DNA of 64,000 bases from UBA1161 sp002311745 (GCA_050018415.1 JBEKAB010000001.1:186001-250000); one strand, 5' to 3'; counted from the stretch's first letter, positions 9,663-18,636 are shown. Numbers and translations: made by a program. Notes: generated from the letters alone by a model not told the origin.

Positions 9663-9911
9663 TTACGCGACTTGCGTCCTTGACGTGATCTTCTCGTACA
9701 GCGCGTCGGGGGCCAGGTCTGCGCCATTCGGCCAGCAGACCGCGCCAAATTCATCCACGCGCACCTGCGCAAAGACGCTCGGATCCTTCAGGGGCTCGAA
9801 GACGGGTCCGAACAGACGATCCTTGATCGAGACGGTCCCCCGCGTCCCGTCGGAGAAGACGATCTCCAAGTTCCAGTCCGGCTTCGCTTTGACAGACAGC
9901 ACGCGATGCAT
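9663..9911 (-). CDS. DUF2442-domain small protein
   Basis: This 82-aa protein matches the DUF2442 pattern: a short beta-rich N-terminus with F-S-D-G-T-R-G, then a central F-x-P-L-K-D-P, then V-C-W-P-N-G-A-D-L-A-P-D-A-L-Y near the end. Genes of this family usually follow a DUF4160 gene and the pairs behave like toxin-antitoxin or mobile accessory genes. Only a short open stretch ending in a stop just upstream (about 9914-9975) could be the remains of such a partner. Function unknown. Confidence 0.75.
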   Translation of the reverse strand: MHRVLSVKAKPDWNLEIVFSDGTRGTVSIKDRLFGPVFEPLKDPSVFAQVRVDEFGAVCWPNGADLAPDALYEKITSRTQVA

Positions 9912-9967
9912 GGCATTACTCCAACGGCTCGATCGATTTCAGCGGCAGGCGCGCTTGGGCGCCTTTG

Positions 9968-9983
9968 CTACTTATAGGCTGTC
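9968..9983 (+). promoter_or_regulatory. Candidate C-box upstream of the R-M control gene
   Basis: ACTTATAGGCT at 9970-9980 resembles the GACTTATAGTC-type operator bound by restriction-modification control proteins. It lies about 38 nt before the control-protein start, where such boxes are expected. Only one half is clear; a second tandem box is not convincing. Confidence 0.35.
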
Positions 9984-10017
9984 GCCTTTGCCATGGGGAT
10001 GCCTCAGAATAGCAGGT

Positions 10018-10260
10018 ATGTCGCGACGGAGAACCAACGATGTCCAGCACTCGTTATTGATTCTCGGCCAAGCAATCCGCCTCCGTCGCGAGGATATCGG
10101 CCTATCCCAGGATGATTTGGGACACCTAAGCGGTTTGCATCGCACGTACGTCGGAGGAGTCGAACGCGGGGAACGCAATTTGACGCTGGGATCCTTGCTG
10201 ACACTATGTCACGCCCTGCAACTCACGCCTCATGAACTGCTCGAACGAGCCCGGTTGTGA
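10018..10260 (+). CDS. XRE-type HTH control (C) protein of R-M system
   Basis: This 80-aa protein consists of one helix-turn-helix: I-R-L-R-R-E, S-Q-D-D-L-G-H-L-S-G, R-T-Y-V-G-G-V-E-R-G-E-R-N. Size and sequence fit R-M control proteins, which activate their own operon and delay endonuclease expression until DNA is methylated. It overlaps the endonuclease gene by 4 nt (GTGA), as C-R operons do. The ATG at 10018 is chosen because the helix-turn-helix starts about 20 residues later and no nearer start exists. Confidence 0.8.
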   Translation: MSRRRTNDVQHSLLILGQAIRLRREDIGLSQDDLGHLSGLHRTYVGGVERGERNLTLGSLLTLCHALQLTPHELLERARL

Positions 10261-10859
10261 CGATGAAAGACCCGTATCCACGAGATCCCTCGAAGTGGCC
10301 GGCGACGACGGAGATTCTCCTGGCCAAATTCCCGCTCCAGATGCCCAAACTGGTGGAGACCGTTCTGGCGTCCTGGGAAGACATCTTTCACAGCAGAATT
10401 GGAGCCAAGGGATTTCAAATTGGTCGAGAGGTGTGGCCCGAACCTCAAATTCTGGGATTCTTGTTGCATGAGCTCATCCCGTTGAATCTTGCGGCAACCT
10501 ACCCCGGGCAATGGCAACGTGGCGGACCAGGAGAATGCGATGTGGTCCACCGGCTTCAAGATGGGTGGTCCTTCGAGATTAAGACGTCAAGTTCTGCCAG
10601 GGGTATCTTCGGAAATCGCAGCTACGCCCATATCAGCCCGCTAGCTCGCAAGCGAAGAGGTTCATTCTTCCTTGCCGTGAACTTTGAGAAGTTTGCACAT
10701 GAAACGTCGGCACGGCCGGAGATCCGTCTGGTTCGTTTTGGCTGGCTCAGTTCGACAGACTGGATTGGCCAGCGAGCTCCATCGGGACAACAGGCGCGGC
10801 TGACCAAGGAAGCCAAGGCCTACAAACTCCGAATAATCTACGATCAATCACGCAAATAG
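10257..10859 (+). CDS. ScaI-family type II restriction endonuclease
   Basis: This 200-aa protein resembles the ScaI endonuclease family (AGTACT cutters). Recognisable blocks are G-F-L-L-H-E-L-I-P-L, F-E-I-K-T-S-S, G-N-R-S-Y-A, F-F-L-A-V-N-F-E-K-F, I-R-L-V-R-F-G-W-L and G-Q-Q-A-R-L. A PD-(D/E)xK-type centre is visible as D95, E107 and K109. GTG at 10257 overlaps the control-protein stop; ATG at 10263 is an alternative start. Its 3' end overlaps the convergent methylase by 12 bp. Base composition is lower in GC than the flanks, so transfer is likely. AGTACT specificity is inferred from family membership. Confidence 0.82.
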   Translation: MTMKDPYPRDPSKWPATTEILLAKFPLQMPKLVETVLASWEDIFHSRIGAKGFQIGREVWPEPQILGFLLHELIPLNLAATYPGQWQRGGPGECDVVHRLQDGWSFEIKTSSSARGIFGNRSYAHISPLARKRRGSFFLAVNFEKFAHETSARPEIRLVRFGWLSSTDWIGQRAPSGQQARLTKEAKAYKLRIIYDQSRK

Positions 10860-11639
10860 GGCAAGTTCAACGTGGCGCTCCCGCGCCGCACGAATGCGAC
10901 GTTCCGCGATCGCGCAATAGTCTGCACGCACTTCCAACCCGATCGATCTTCTCTTAGCCATGATGCTGGCGACTAACGTCGACCCAGATCCCGCAAAGGG
11001 ATCCAAAATGAGATCGCCCTCATGGCTGCAGGCTCTAATAATCCGAGTCACGACTGCCAACGGAAATTGCGCCGGGTGGCGTGTGCGTTCCCAAGATGCG
11101 CGCCCGGATCCGGATGTCACCTTGGGAATAATCCAAACGTCGCCAGGATTCTTTCCCAACGGATTGCATTTCAACTTTCCGTTCTTCTTTTGATTTGGAT
11201 ATTTCACATTCGGATCGCGAACCGCATCCAAGTTAAAAACGTAGTTTGAGGGATCTTTGACGAGCCAAAGCCACTTTTCATTGCGTGGCGAAAAACCCCG
11301 CCGTGCCGCCACACCGGCACCATAATGCCAAACAATTTCCTGAAGAAAATAGAACGGAGATTTGTCCCAAAGCAGGTAAGTCAACGGGACCGCGCGACCC
11401 TTTTTGGAAACTTCGATGTAACCGAGGTTCAACCACAAGGCTCCACCCGGCTTGGTAACACGAAATATCTCAGCCAACCACGCCTCACACCAGTTCAGGT
11501 ACTCGGACAAAACAAGCGGCTTCTCGTATTCCTTGCCGATGTTGTAGGGTGGAGATGTGATGGTGAGATCTACGGTATTCTCCGACCATCCCCGCAAGAC
11601 CTCGCAACAATCAGCGCAAATTAGTTGACAATCCGTCAT
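10848..11639 (-). CDS. Type II DNA methyltransferase, beta class, m4C-type
   Basis: This 263-aa protein should protect host DNA from the adjacent endonuclease. Catalytic motif IV is T-S-P-P-Y-N (about residues 28-33). The SAM motif D-P-F-A-G-S-G-S-T lies near the C-terminus (about 215-223), which is the beta-class order. SPPY rather than DPPY favours N4-cytosine methylation, as expected for a ScaI partner. The start is ATG at 11639; ATG at 11672 would add 11 residues. It converges on the endonuclease with a 12-bp overlap. Confidence 0.88.
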   Translation of the reverse strand: MTDCQLICADCCEVLRGWSENTVDLTITSPPYNIGKEYEKPLVLSEYLNWCEAWLAEIFRVTKPGGALWLNLGYIEVSKKGRAVPLTYLLWDKSPFYFLQEIVWHYGAGVAARRGFSPRNEKWLWLVKDPSNYVFNLDAVRDPNVKYPNQKKNGKLKCNPLGKNPGDVWIIPKVTSGSGRASWERTRHPAQFPLAVVTRIIRACSHEGDLILDPFAGSGSTLVASIMAKRRSIGLEVRADYCAIAERRIRAARERHVELALFA

Positions 11640-11746
11640 TTTGAATCCGATCCAAGTGCTACGTATAGTCATCAAGACGGTCTGTGTCAAGTCGTTCGCA
11701 TGCAGCCGACAGGGATCCCTCAAATGACTGCTGATTGCCCACAGCG

Positions 11747-12637
11747 TCACGCCGCGTGCAGGAATTGGCCGGTGCTGGGGCGGCCGATGAGGTTCATCAG
11801 GCGCGCTTCCAGGGGCGGATGGGTTTGGAAAAGTCCGCCCACGGCGCCGATGGCGTTGAGCGGCTCGGCGATGTACATGCTGTTGAATGCGGGGTTCACG
11901 TCCATGGGAATGCGCTGATTGGCATAGTGGATTTTTTCCAGGGCGGTGGCGAGCCACATGGGATTGCCGCAGATTTGGGCGCCGCCGCTGTCGGCGTTGA
12001 ACTCGCGCGACCGGCTGAGGGCGGCCTGGATCAATCCCGCGGCCAGCGGACCCAGGAGCATAAACAGCAATGCCATCAGCACGTTTCCCTGATCGCGGCC
12101 GCGGCGGCCGCCGCCCCAGCCGCCGCCCCACATGAACATGTAGCCCAGGTAGCCAATGGCGCCGGCAATGGTCGCGGCGACGGATTGGATCAGGATGTCG
12201 CGATGCAGCACGTGGGCCAGCTCGTGGCCGAGCACGCCGGAGATTTCATTCTCGTCGAGCATGTCCAGCAGGCCCTGGGTGGCGCAGACGGCGGCGTGGC
12301 GCGGTCCGCGGCCGGTGGCAAAGGCGTTGGGCGCTGGCTGGGGCGAGACGTAAACGCGCGGCATGGGCAGACCGGCGCGCTGGGCCAGCCGGGCCACGAT
12401 GCCGTAGAGCGGATGATCCGGGCCGACTTCTTCGGCGCCGGCGGAGGCCAGGGCGATCTGCTCGCTGAAGAAGAAGCCGAAGAAATTCATGATGCCGGCC
12501 AGGACCAAGGCGACGACCAGGCCCTGGCGTCCGCCGATCAGATCGCCGCCCATCAGGATCAGGGCGGTCAATAGGCCCATCAGCAAGACGGTCTTGACGT
12601 TGTTGTAGAACTGTCCGTACATGATGACCTTTTGCAT
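11747..12637 (-). CDS. htpX: HtpX-like M48 membrane metalloprotease
   Basis: This 296-aa integral-membrane zinc protease should degrade misfolded membrane proteins. Two hydrophobic helices lie at about 16-60. The zinc motif is H-E-L-A-H at 138-142. Further membrane segments lie at 155-170 and 185-205, separated by a Gly/Trp/Arg-rich loop. The second glutamate ligand region is S-R-E-F-N-A-D. The length fits HtpX. ATG at 12622 (6th residue) is an alternative start. Confidence 0.9.
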   Translation of the reverse strand: MQKVIMYGQFYNNVKTVLLMGLLTALILMGGDLIGGRQGLVVALVLAGIMNFFGFFFSEQIALASAGAEEVGPDHPLYGIVARLAQRAGLPMPRVYVSPQPAPNAFATGRGPRHAAVCATQGLLDMLDENEISGVLGHELAHVLHRDILIQSVAATIAGAIGYLGYMFMWGGGWGGGRRGRDQGNVLMALLFMLLGPLAAGLIQAALSRSREFNADSGGAQICGNPMWLATALEKIHYANQRIPMDVNPAFNSMYIAEPLNAIGAVGGLFQTHPPLEARLMNLIGRPSTGQFLHAA

Positions 12638-12711
12638 ATAGTACGCCGCTCCGTTGTCAATCGTCCTTAGAATCGGCCGGGCGATTTGGAATCAGCCAGA
12701 AGAATATCGGG

Positions 12712-12717
12712 TATAAT
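12712..12717 (+). promoter_or_regulatory. TATAAT -10 box placed for a leaderless mRNA
   Basis: A perfect TATAAT ends 6 nt before the ATG at 12724, so transcription should begin at or beside the start codon. No clear -35 was found at 16-18 nt spacing. The same arrangement recurs at several genes in the window. Confidence 0.55.
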
Positions 12718-12723
12718 TGCAGG

Positions 12724-13056
12724 ATGAGGCGCGCATTTCTTACGATCCTTTGCGTGGGGACGATGTTGGCATCAACCGCTTGGGCCAGTGGGCCGACGAC
12801 GCGCCAATCGGCAAGCGCAGGCCCTCCGCCAACGATTGTACTTTACGGCCCGACCATTCCGGGGCCGTCGCGGTATTTTGACGGCAACCTGGTCGCGACC
12901 TTGGCGGTCAAGCCGCAGTTCCAAAACGAGGCGGATCGTTACAACTATCATCCGACGCCATGGGTGTGCTACCAGTGGTACGGATATCCGGGTTACGGGT
13001 GGGGCTGCAGCAGCATTCTCTGGGGCGGGCCGGTCACGCCGATTTCGGGGTGGTGA
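12724..13056 (+). CDS. Small secreted protein, unknown function
   Basis: This 110-aa protein starts with a clear signal peptide (basic M-R-R, hydrophobic 5-20, A-W-A-S cleavage region). The mature part is rich in Pro, Tyr, Trp and Gly, with Y-H-P-T-P-W and G-Y-P-G-Y-G-W near the end, and two cysteines that could form a disulphide. I do not recognise a family. The TATAAT box and lack of a Shine-Dalgarno fit a leaderless message. Confidence 0.65.
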   Translation: MRRAFLTILCVGTMLASTAWASGPTTRQSASAGPPPTIVLYGPTIPGPSRYFDGNLVATLAVKPQFQNEADRYNYHPTPWVCYQWYGYPGYGWGCSSILWGGPVTPISGW

Positions 13057-13103
13057 GGCGATCGTGATTTGACGGGCGGGGATGGCGATCCGATAGTGTC
13101 GCC

Positions 13104-13628
13104 ATGACCCGGGAGCAACTGGCCCAGCGGATCGCGGAGGTTTCACTTCTTCGCGGCGAGTTCACGCTTCGCAGCGGGCGCAAGAGCAATTATTACCTGG
13201 ACAAGTACCGCTTCGAGACGCAGCCGGAGGTCCTGGCGGAGTTGGGCAAACTATTTGCCGCCAAGGTTTCGCCGCGGGTGGATCGCATCGCCGGCGCCGA
13301 GCTTGGCGCGGTGGCGCTGGCGGCGGCCACGTCATTGGCCTGCGGCAAGCCGTTCGTGATCGTGCGCAATCAGAAAAAAGATTACGGCACAGCCACGCTG
13401 ATTGAGGGCATTTTGAATCCGGGCGAGACGGTGGTCATCGTCGAAGACGTTCTGACCACGGGCGGGCAGGTGTTGGAGGCGGCCAAGACGCTCAAAGACG
13501 CCGGCGCGAGGATCGACCGCATCATCGCCGTGATCGACCGCCAAGAAGGCGCCCGCGCCAACATCGAATCGGCCGGGTATGTTTTCGAATCTCTGTTCAC
13601 CACAGCCGATCTGGGCGTGACCAAGTAG
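13104..13628 (+). CDS. pyrE: Orotate phosphoribosyltransferase
   Basis: This 174-aa enzyme converts orotate and PRPP to OMP in pyrimidine synthesis. The PRPP-binding motif V-V-I-V-E-D-V-L-T-T-G-G is at 110-121. S-G-R-K-S-N-Y-Y near residues 24-31 and R-N-Q-K-K near 88-92 match orotate/PRPP contacts of PyrE. It is slightly shorter than E. coli PyrE and resembles the short bacterial/archaeal form. GATAGT lies 6 nt before the ATG and there is no Shine-Dalgarno. Confidence 0.92.
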   Translation: MTREQLAQRIAEVSLLRGEFTLRSGRKSNYYLDKYRFETQPEVLAELGKLFAAKVSPRVDRIAGAELGAVALAAATSLACGKPFVIVRNQKKDYGTATLIEGILNPGETVVIVEDVLTTGGQVLEAAKTLKDAGARIDRIIAVIDRQEGARANIESAGYVFESLFTTADLGVTK

Positions 13629-13676
13629 CGCGGGATTGCTTGCCTTGGGGCTCGGCGGCCGCTTATCCTTCCCGCC

Positions 13677-15212
13677 GTGTCGGATGCAGCGCCGCTTTCG
13701 CCGCCCTCCACTTCGTCAGCACAAAAATGGTTCATCGCCTTTGTTTGCATTGGCATCGGTCTGCGCCTGCTGCGCTACCTGGTGGATATGCCGCTGTGGG
13801 GCGATGAGGCCTTTGTCGGCCTGAACATCCTCAATCGCTCTTACGGGGATTTGCTCAAGCCCCTGGATTACGCCCAGGTGGCGCCTTTGGGGTTTTTGTT
13901 TTCGCAGCGCGCGGCGTATGGCGCGCTGGGGATGTCGGAATACGCGATGCGCCTGTTGCCGATGCTGGCCGGCGTCGGCGGGTTTGTGCTGTTCGCGTAT
14001 TGGGCGCGGCTCCTGGCGACGCCGGCGGCCGCGGCCATCGCCGTCGGCGTCATGGCGGTGTCGAATTATTCCATCCGCTACGCCGTCGAACTCAAGCCTT
14101 ACGGTTACGATTTTTTCGCCAGTCTGATCCTGCTGGTCCCGGCAACGCTCTTTCTTCTGACCAACCGGCGTCGATGGCTGGCGCTGCTGATCGCCATCGT
14201 GCCGATGGCGCTGAGCCTGTCTTTCCCAGCCGTGTTCATTGCCGGCGGAATCGCGCTGGCGCTGTTGGCATCTGTGGGCCGCGCTCGGCCGGCAACGGTG
14301 ATTTTGACCGTGCTGTACGGCGTCGTTCTGGTCGGATGCTTCGCGGCTTTGATGAAACTGACCACGGCGGGACAGTACCAGCTCAACCAGGCGAACATGA
14401 CGCAGTATTGGAAGGACGCCTTTCCGCCGGCCAATCCGCTACGGCTGCTCTTGTGGCTCCTGCAAGTGCACACGGGAAACATGTTCGCCTATCCGTTTGG
14501 GGCAAAGAACGGACTGAGCGCGATCAATTTTCTCGTTTTTCTGGTGGGACTAAGGCAATGGATCAAGACGCGCCGCGGCGATTGGGCCGTGCTGCTTGTG
14601 GCGCCGTTTGCTCTGACGTTTGTGGCCGCGGTGTTTCGGCGCTATCCCTACGGCGACAGCGCGCGCATCGAGCAGCACCTGGCGCCGGCGATCGTCCTGC
14701 TGATCGGCGTGGGAGCCGCCTGGCTTATCGAGAATCTGCCCAAGCAGCAGCAGAGCAAACGCCTTTGCGCGTTGATTCTCTGCTGCGGTCTGCTCGCCTT
14801 GGGCGGCTACTTCGCCGGCTACTATTGCTTTCACCCCTATCAGACATGGCCTGACGCCCAGGCCAGAAAACTGGTGCGGGGTTTCTTGCGTCAGGCGACG
14901 CCGCAGGCGCTGATCGTCGTGCTGGAGCCACGGCGGGACACGCAGCCGAATTTTCAGTGGTATTTGCGCGAGCGCCAGTCGCAGATCACGTGGGATGGGG
15001 AGCACGATCGCGCCTGGCAGAGCCAATCGCGGCCCTTGGTGGTGGCCAGCACCGTCGTGCGGCCTGGACTCGAGGAGCAATGGCTCAGGCAACTGGGCCG
15101 AAAGCCCAGCGCCCACGTGTCGCAATACGTGCACCTGGGTCCTAAACAGGCTCCGCCCGATTACTTCGAAGCTTTTGCGTTCCCCGCCGTCGAAGCGACC
15201 TCGCCGCCCTGA
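13677..15212 (+). CDS. Multi-spanning glycosyltransferase, GT39/83-like
   Basis: This 511-aa inner-membrane protein has about ten hydrophobic helices. W-G-D-E-A near residue 40 is the acidic motif of the first periplasmic loop in the dolichyl-phosphate mannosyltransferase/ArnT superfamily, where the Asp acts on a polyprenyl-phosphate sugar. A soluble tail of about 120 residues follows the last helix. The start is GTG 48 nt after pyrE, with TATCCT 7 nt upstream. Substrate unknown; a role in glycosylating surface polysaccharide or protein is inferred. Confidence 0.72.
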   Translation: MSDAAPLSPPSTSSAQKWFIAFVCIGIGLRLLRYLVDMPLWGDEAFVGLNILNRSYGDLLKPLDYAQVAPLGFLFSQRAAYGALGMSEYAMRLLPMLAGVGGFVLFAYWARLLATPAAAAIAVGVMAVSNYSIRYAVELKPYGYDFFASLILLVPATLFLLTNRRRWLALLIAIVPMALSLSFPAVFIAGGIALALLASVGRARPATVILTVLYGVVLVGCFAALMKLTTAGQYQLNQANMTQYWKDAFPPANPLRLLLWLLQVHTGNMFAYPFGAKNGLSAINFLVFLVGLRQWIKTRRGDWAVLLVAPFALTFVAAVFRRYPYGDSARIEQHLAPAIVLLIGVGAAWLIENLPKQQQSKRLCALILCCGLLALGGYFAGYYCFHPYQTWPDAQARKLVRGFLRQATPQALIVVLEPRRDTQPNFQWYLRERQSQITWDGEHDRAWQSQSRPLVVASTVVRPGLEEQWLRQLGRKPSAHVSQYVHLGPKQAPPDYFEAFAFPAVEATSPP

Positions 15213-15452
15213 GCTGAATTTCGCATTGTTTTGACATCTTTGCCAAGTCTTGTGCATTTTCTGCCGATGCGACCCGCCTGCCTTGAGCTAACCCTTGCAG
15301 TTTCACCAAATTACGCGTCCATGGGAACAATTCCTATGACACCACGGCAATTGTATTGATCCAGGCTGGAATTGGGTGTAAATTTGCGACAACGCTGTCC
15401 TGATTTGCGTCAGTTCCGCGTCGGGGCCGGTTGTTGGAGCGGAGGATTTGTA

Positions 15453-16934
15453 ATGCGTATTTTGTGCCCCCGCCGCGGGCGATCACGGCAGGTCCGGTCT
15501 CTATCCCTTGGTTCCGCGATATTTCTTGCCTCGCCATTTGTTGCGTGCGGCGTCGCTCTGGCCGACCCCACGCTGCCGACCATCGGCTCGACGGTCTACA
15601 ACCTCACGGTGTCCAACTCGAACATCGACAACGGAGTCACGATCGGTACCGGCGCATCGGCCTCGACCAACGCGGCGGTGATCAATGCCGCCATCACCTA
15701 CGCTTCGGCCAACGGCGGCGGAACGGTGGAAATCCCCTCGTCCGCCGGCGCCTATTTGACCACCGCGATCACGCTCAAAAGCAACGTCAACCTCCAGGTG
15801 GACACGGGCGCCACGCTGCAGAACAGCGCTACCACAAGCACGTTTATCACCACCTCGGGCACGACGCACGACATCGAGATCAGCGGCGGCGGGATCCTCG
15901 ACAACCACGCCACGACGACGTCCTCCAACAACATGATATCGCTGCAGCACATCACCAACTTGTGGGTGAGGAACGTCACCATCGAAAACGCGTCGCACGA
16001 GCACCTGGTGCCAGAGGCCGACACCAACGTCACCCTTGACAACGTCAACATCAATGACGCGTACACGCTTTCCAAAAAGGGAGGAGTCTACCTGTCGAAT
16101 ACGGATGGGATCGACTATTCCGGCAGCAATTTCCTGATCGAGAACTGCAATGTCAGCGACGGCGACGACAACATCGTCGCCAAGCCGGGATCCACGGCGT
16201 GCAGCAATATCACCATCAAGAATTGCACGATCGGAGCCGGGCACGGGATTTCAGTCGGCGGGCAGACCAACCTGGGACTGAACGGCATGACGGTCACCAA
16301 CTGCACGTTCAACGGGACGCAAAACGGTTTTCGTCTCAAGGCGGGAACCCCCAACGGCGGGGTCGTGCAAAACGTCAGTTTCAGCAACTGCACGATGACC
16401 AACGTCATCCAACCGATCATCATCAACAGTTGGTATAACGGCCAGGACCATTACGGCAGCCAGGAGCTTACCCCATCCGCTTACAATGAAGTGTCCAATC
16501 CAGGGGATCCCACCCTGACGGTTGACCAAACCAATAACACCGCCGCCTACCCGTTCTTCGACAACATTTCCTACAGCAACATCACCGTCAACGGCACGGG
16601 CGGAGGCGATCCCTGCGTGCTCATTTACGGCCTGAACAGCATTCCGGCCAATGCCACCAATCAACCGGCTCGCAACATCGACACCGTTACGTTCAGCAAC
16701 GTGAATATTCTCAACGCCGCTTACGGGGCGGATATTTATTATGTATCCAACCTGAACATTTCCGGGTTGAACATCACGGCGCAGAACGGCAACAGCGAGT
16801 ATCTTTACGGCGATAGTTTAGTCGCGGTGCCCGAGCCGGCCAGCGGCGTGTTGGCGCTGGGCGCGCTGGCGGGGATGGCGTTACGCCGTCCACGCAAGCG
16901 CCGCAGCCAAGCCGGCCCGCCCCCGCCGGCGTGA
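15453..16934 (+). CDS. Exported GH28-type polygalacturonase-like protein with PEP-CTERM
   Basis: This 493-aa protein has a signal peptide ending near A-L-A-D, then a right-handed beta-helix. GH28 catalytic blocks are intact: N-T-D-G-I-D, G-D-D-N-I-V, G-H-G-I-S-V-G and F-R-L-K (RxK). The tail V-P-E-P, a hydrophobic helix and R-R-P-R-K-R-R form a PEP-CTERM sorting signal, cut by an exosortase not encoded here. Translation starts at ATG 15453 behind GGAGG; an earlier in-frame start would spoil the signal peptide. It is followed by a close paralogue. The substrate is probably pectin-like uronic polysaccharide. Confidence 0.85.
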   Translation: MRILCPRRGRSRQVRSLSLGSAIFLASPFVACGVALADPTLPTIGSTVYNLTVSNSNIDNGVTIGTGASASTNAAVINAAITYASANGGGTVEIPSSAGAYLTTAITLKSNVNLQVDTGATLQNSATTSTFITTSGTTHDIEISGGGILDNHATTTSSNNMISLQHITNLWVRNVTIENASHEHLVPEADTNVTLDNVNINDAYTLSKKGGVYLSNTDGIDYSGSNFLIENCNVSDGDDNIVAKPGSTACSNITIKNCTIGAGHGISVGGQTNLGLNGMTVTNCTFNGTQNGFRLKAGTPNGGVVQNVSFSNCTMTNVIQPIIINSWYNGQDHYGSQELTPSAYNEVSNPGDPTLTVDQTNNTAAYPFFDNISYSNITVNGTGGGDPCVLIYGLNSIPANATNQPARNIDTVTFSNVNILNAAYGADIYYVSNLNISGLNITAQNGNSEYLYGDSLVAVPEPASGVLALGALAGMALRRPRKRRSQAGPPPPA

Positions 16935-17160
16935 GACGCTGTCTGTCTGTCATTGCGTTTGGATCCGCCTCCTGATTGACTTGGTCACACCGGGCCAGAA
17001 GCTCCATTTTCCCTAAATTACCGAACTTGCCGCGAACGTCAGTTGGACCATCTTGAATTAGATTGACGCGGCCCGCTGGACCCGGTACATATACGATGAA
17101 AAGGGGACAAAATTTGTATTCGGCCGCCTCTCGGCCGATTTGCGGAGTGGAGCGCTTCCC

Positions 17161-18624
17161 ATGACTAATTCGTTCTTTGGCCGCGAGCGATTGCGGCAAG
17201 TCCGGCCTGTGTCGTTCAGTCCGGTGATTTTTCTTGCCCCGCCGCTGGCCATTTGCGGCGCGGCGATGGCCGATCCCACGCTGCCGACCATCGGCTCGAC
17301 GGTCTACAACGTGACGGCGTCGAACGCGAGCATCGACGGCGGACTCACGGCCAGTACCGGCGCAACGGCCGCCAGCAACGCGGCGGTGATCAACGCGTTC
17401 ATCACCTACGCTTCCAGCCATGGTGGCGGAACGGTGGAAATCCCTACGGCCGCCAGCGCCTACCTGTGCAACCAGCTCACCCTTGCCAGCAGCGTCAACC
17501 TCCAGGTGGACACGGGCGCCACGCTGCAGAATGGCACGCCCTCGAGCACCTTAATCACCACCTCCGGCACGACGCACGACATCGAGATCAGCGGTGGCGG
17601 GACTCTCGACGACCATGCTACCTCGACGTCCTCCAACAACATGCTGTCGTTGCAGAATATCACCAATTTGTGGGTGAGGAACGTCACCATCGAAAACTCA
17701 TCGCACGAACACCTGGTGCCCGAGAAAGACACCAACGTCACCATCGACGGCGTCACGATCCAAGACCCGCTGGGGTATCTGTCGAATGCGGACGGGATCG
17801 ACTATTCCGGCAGCCACTTCCTGATTGAGAACTGCAACATCGCCGACGGCGACGACAACATCGTCGCCAAGGCGGGACCCACTTTCTGCAGCGATATCAC
17901 GATCAAAAATTGCGTGATCGGCGCCGGGCATGGGATTTCCGTCGGCGGGCAGACCAACTCGGGGCTGAACGGCATGACGGTCACCAATTGTACCTTTAAC
18001 GGGACCGACAACGGTTTTCGCCTCAAGGCCGGCATCCCCAACGGCGGCATCGTCCAAAACGTCAGCTTCAGCAACTCCACGATGACCAACGTGAAGAACC
18101 CGATCATCATCAACAGTTGGTATAACGGCCAAGACCATTACGGGAGCGGCGAGATTCCGGGTACTTCTCTGGAAGGGAATGACCCGCAACATGCTTTCAA
18201 CCCCGCCAATCCCGGCGATCCTCCCGTCACGGTTGACGAAGTCAATAACTCCGCCGCATATCCGTTCTTCGATAATATCTCTTACAGCAACATCAACGCG
18301 ACGGGCGCCGCCAACAACGTTTTGATCATTTACGGTCTGAACAGCAACCCCGCAAATGCCGCCAACCAACCGGCTCGTAACATCGACAGTATTTCATTCA
18401 GCAACGTGAACCTCAGCGGCGCTTGGGGGGCGGATATTTACTACGTGTCCAACTTGGACATCTCGGGCCTGAACGTCACGGCTACCAACAGTCCCAACGA
18501 GAATCTCTACGGCGATACCGCCGTGCCCGAGCCGGCCGGCGGCATGCTGGCCCTGGGCGCGCTGGCGGGGATCTCCATGCGCCGCAAAAGCCGCCGCTCA
18601 TCTGAACCCCCTTCGACGGCGTGA
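17161..18624 (+). CDS. Second GH28-type PEP-CTERM protein (tandem paralogue)
   Basis: This 487-aa paralogue of the preceding gene shares long near-identical blocks from A-D-P-T-L-P-T-I-G-S through the helix core. It keeps G-D-D-N-I-V, G-H-G-I-S-V-G and F-R-L-K, but has N-A-D-G-I-D where the first copy has NTDGID, and it lacks the S-K-K-G-G-V insertion before it. It ends with V-P-E-P, a hydrophobic stretch and a basic tail. ATG at 17161 is taken because the signal peptide begins there. The pair is a recent tandem duplication. Confidence 0.85.
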   Translation: MTNSFFGRERLRQVRPVSFSPVIFLAPPLAICGAAMADPTLPTIGSTVYNVTASNASIDGGLTASTGATAASNAAVINAFITYASSHGGGTVEIPTAASAYLCNQLTLASSVNLQVDTGATLQNGTPSSTLITTSGTTHDIEISGGGTLDDHATSTSSNNMLSLQNITNLWVRNVTIENSSHEHLVPEKDTNVTIDGVTIQDPLGYLSNADGIDYSGSHFLIENCNIADGDDNIVAKAGPTFCSDITIKNCVIGAGHGISVGGQTNSGLNGMTVTNCTFNGTDNGFRLKAGIPNGGIVQNVSFSNSTMTNVKNPIIINSWYNGQDHYGSGEIPGTSLEGNDPQHAFNPANPGDPPVTVDEVNNSAAYPFFDNISYSNINATGAANNVLIIYGLNSNPANAANQPARNIDSISFSNVNLSGAWGADIYYVSNLDISGLNVTATNSPNENLYGDTAVPEPAGGMLALGALAGISMRRKSRRSSEPPSTA

Positions 18625-18636
18625 TGCCGGGCCGAT

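Noticed and set aside
9912..9980. DUF4160 gene upstream of DUF2442
   Set aside because: Only about 20 open codons before a stop, without a start; kept as a remark under DUF2442.
11640..12131. N-terminal extension of the DNA methylase frame
   Set aside because: The extra 160 codons overlap htpX and give Arg/His-rich sequence. The methylase domain begins at 11639.
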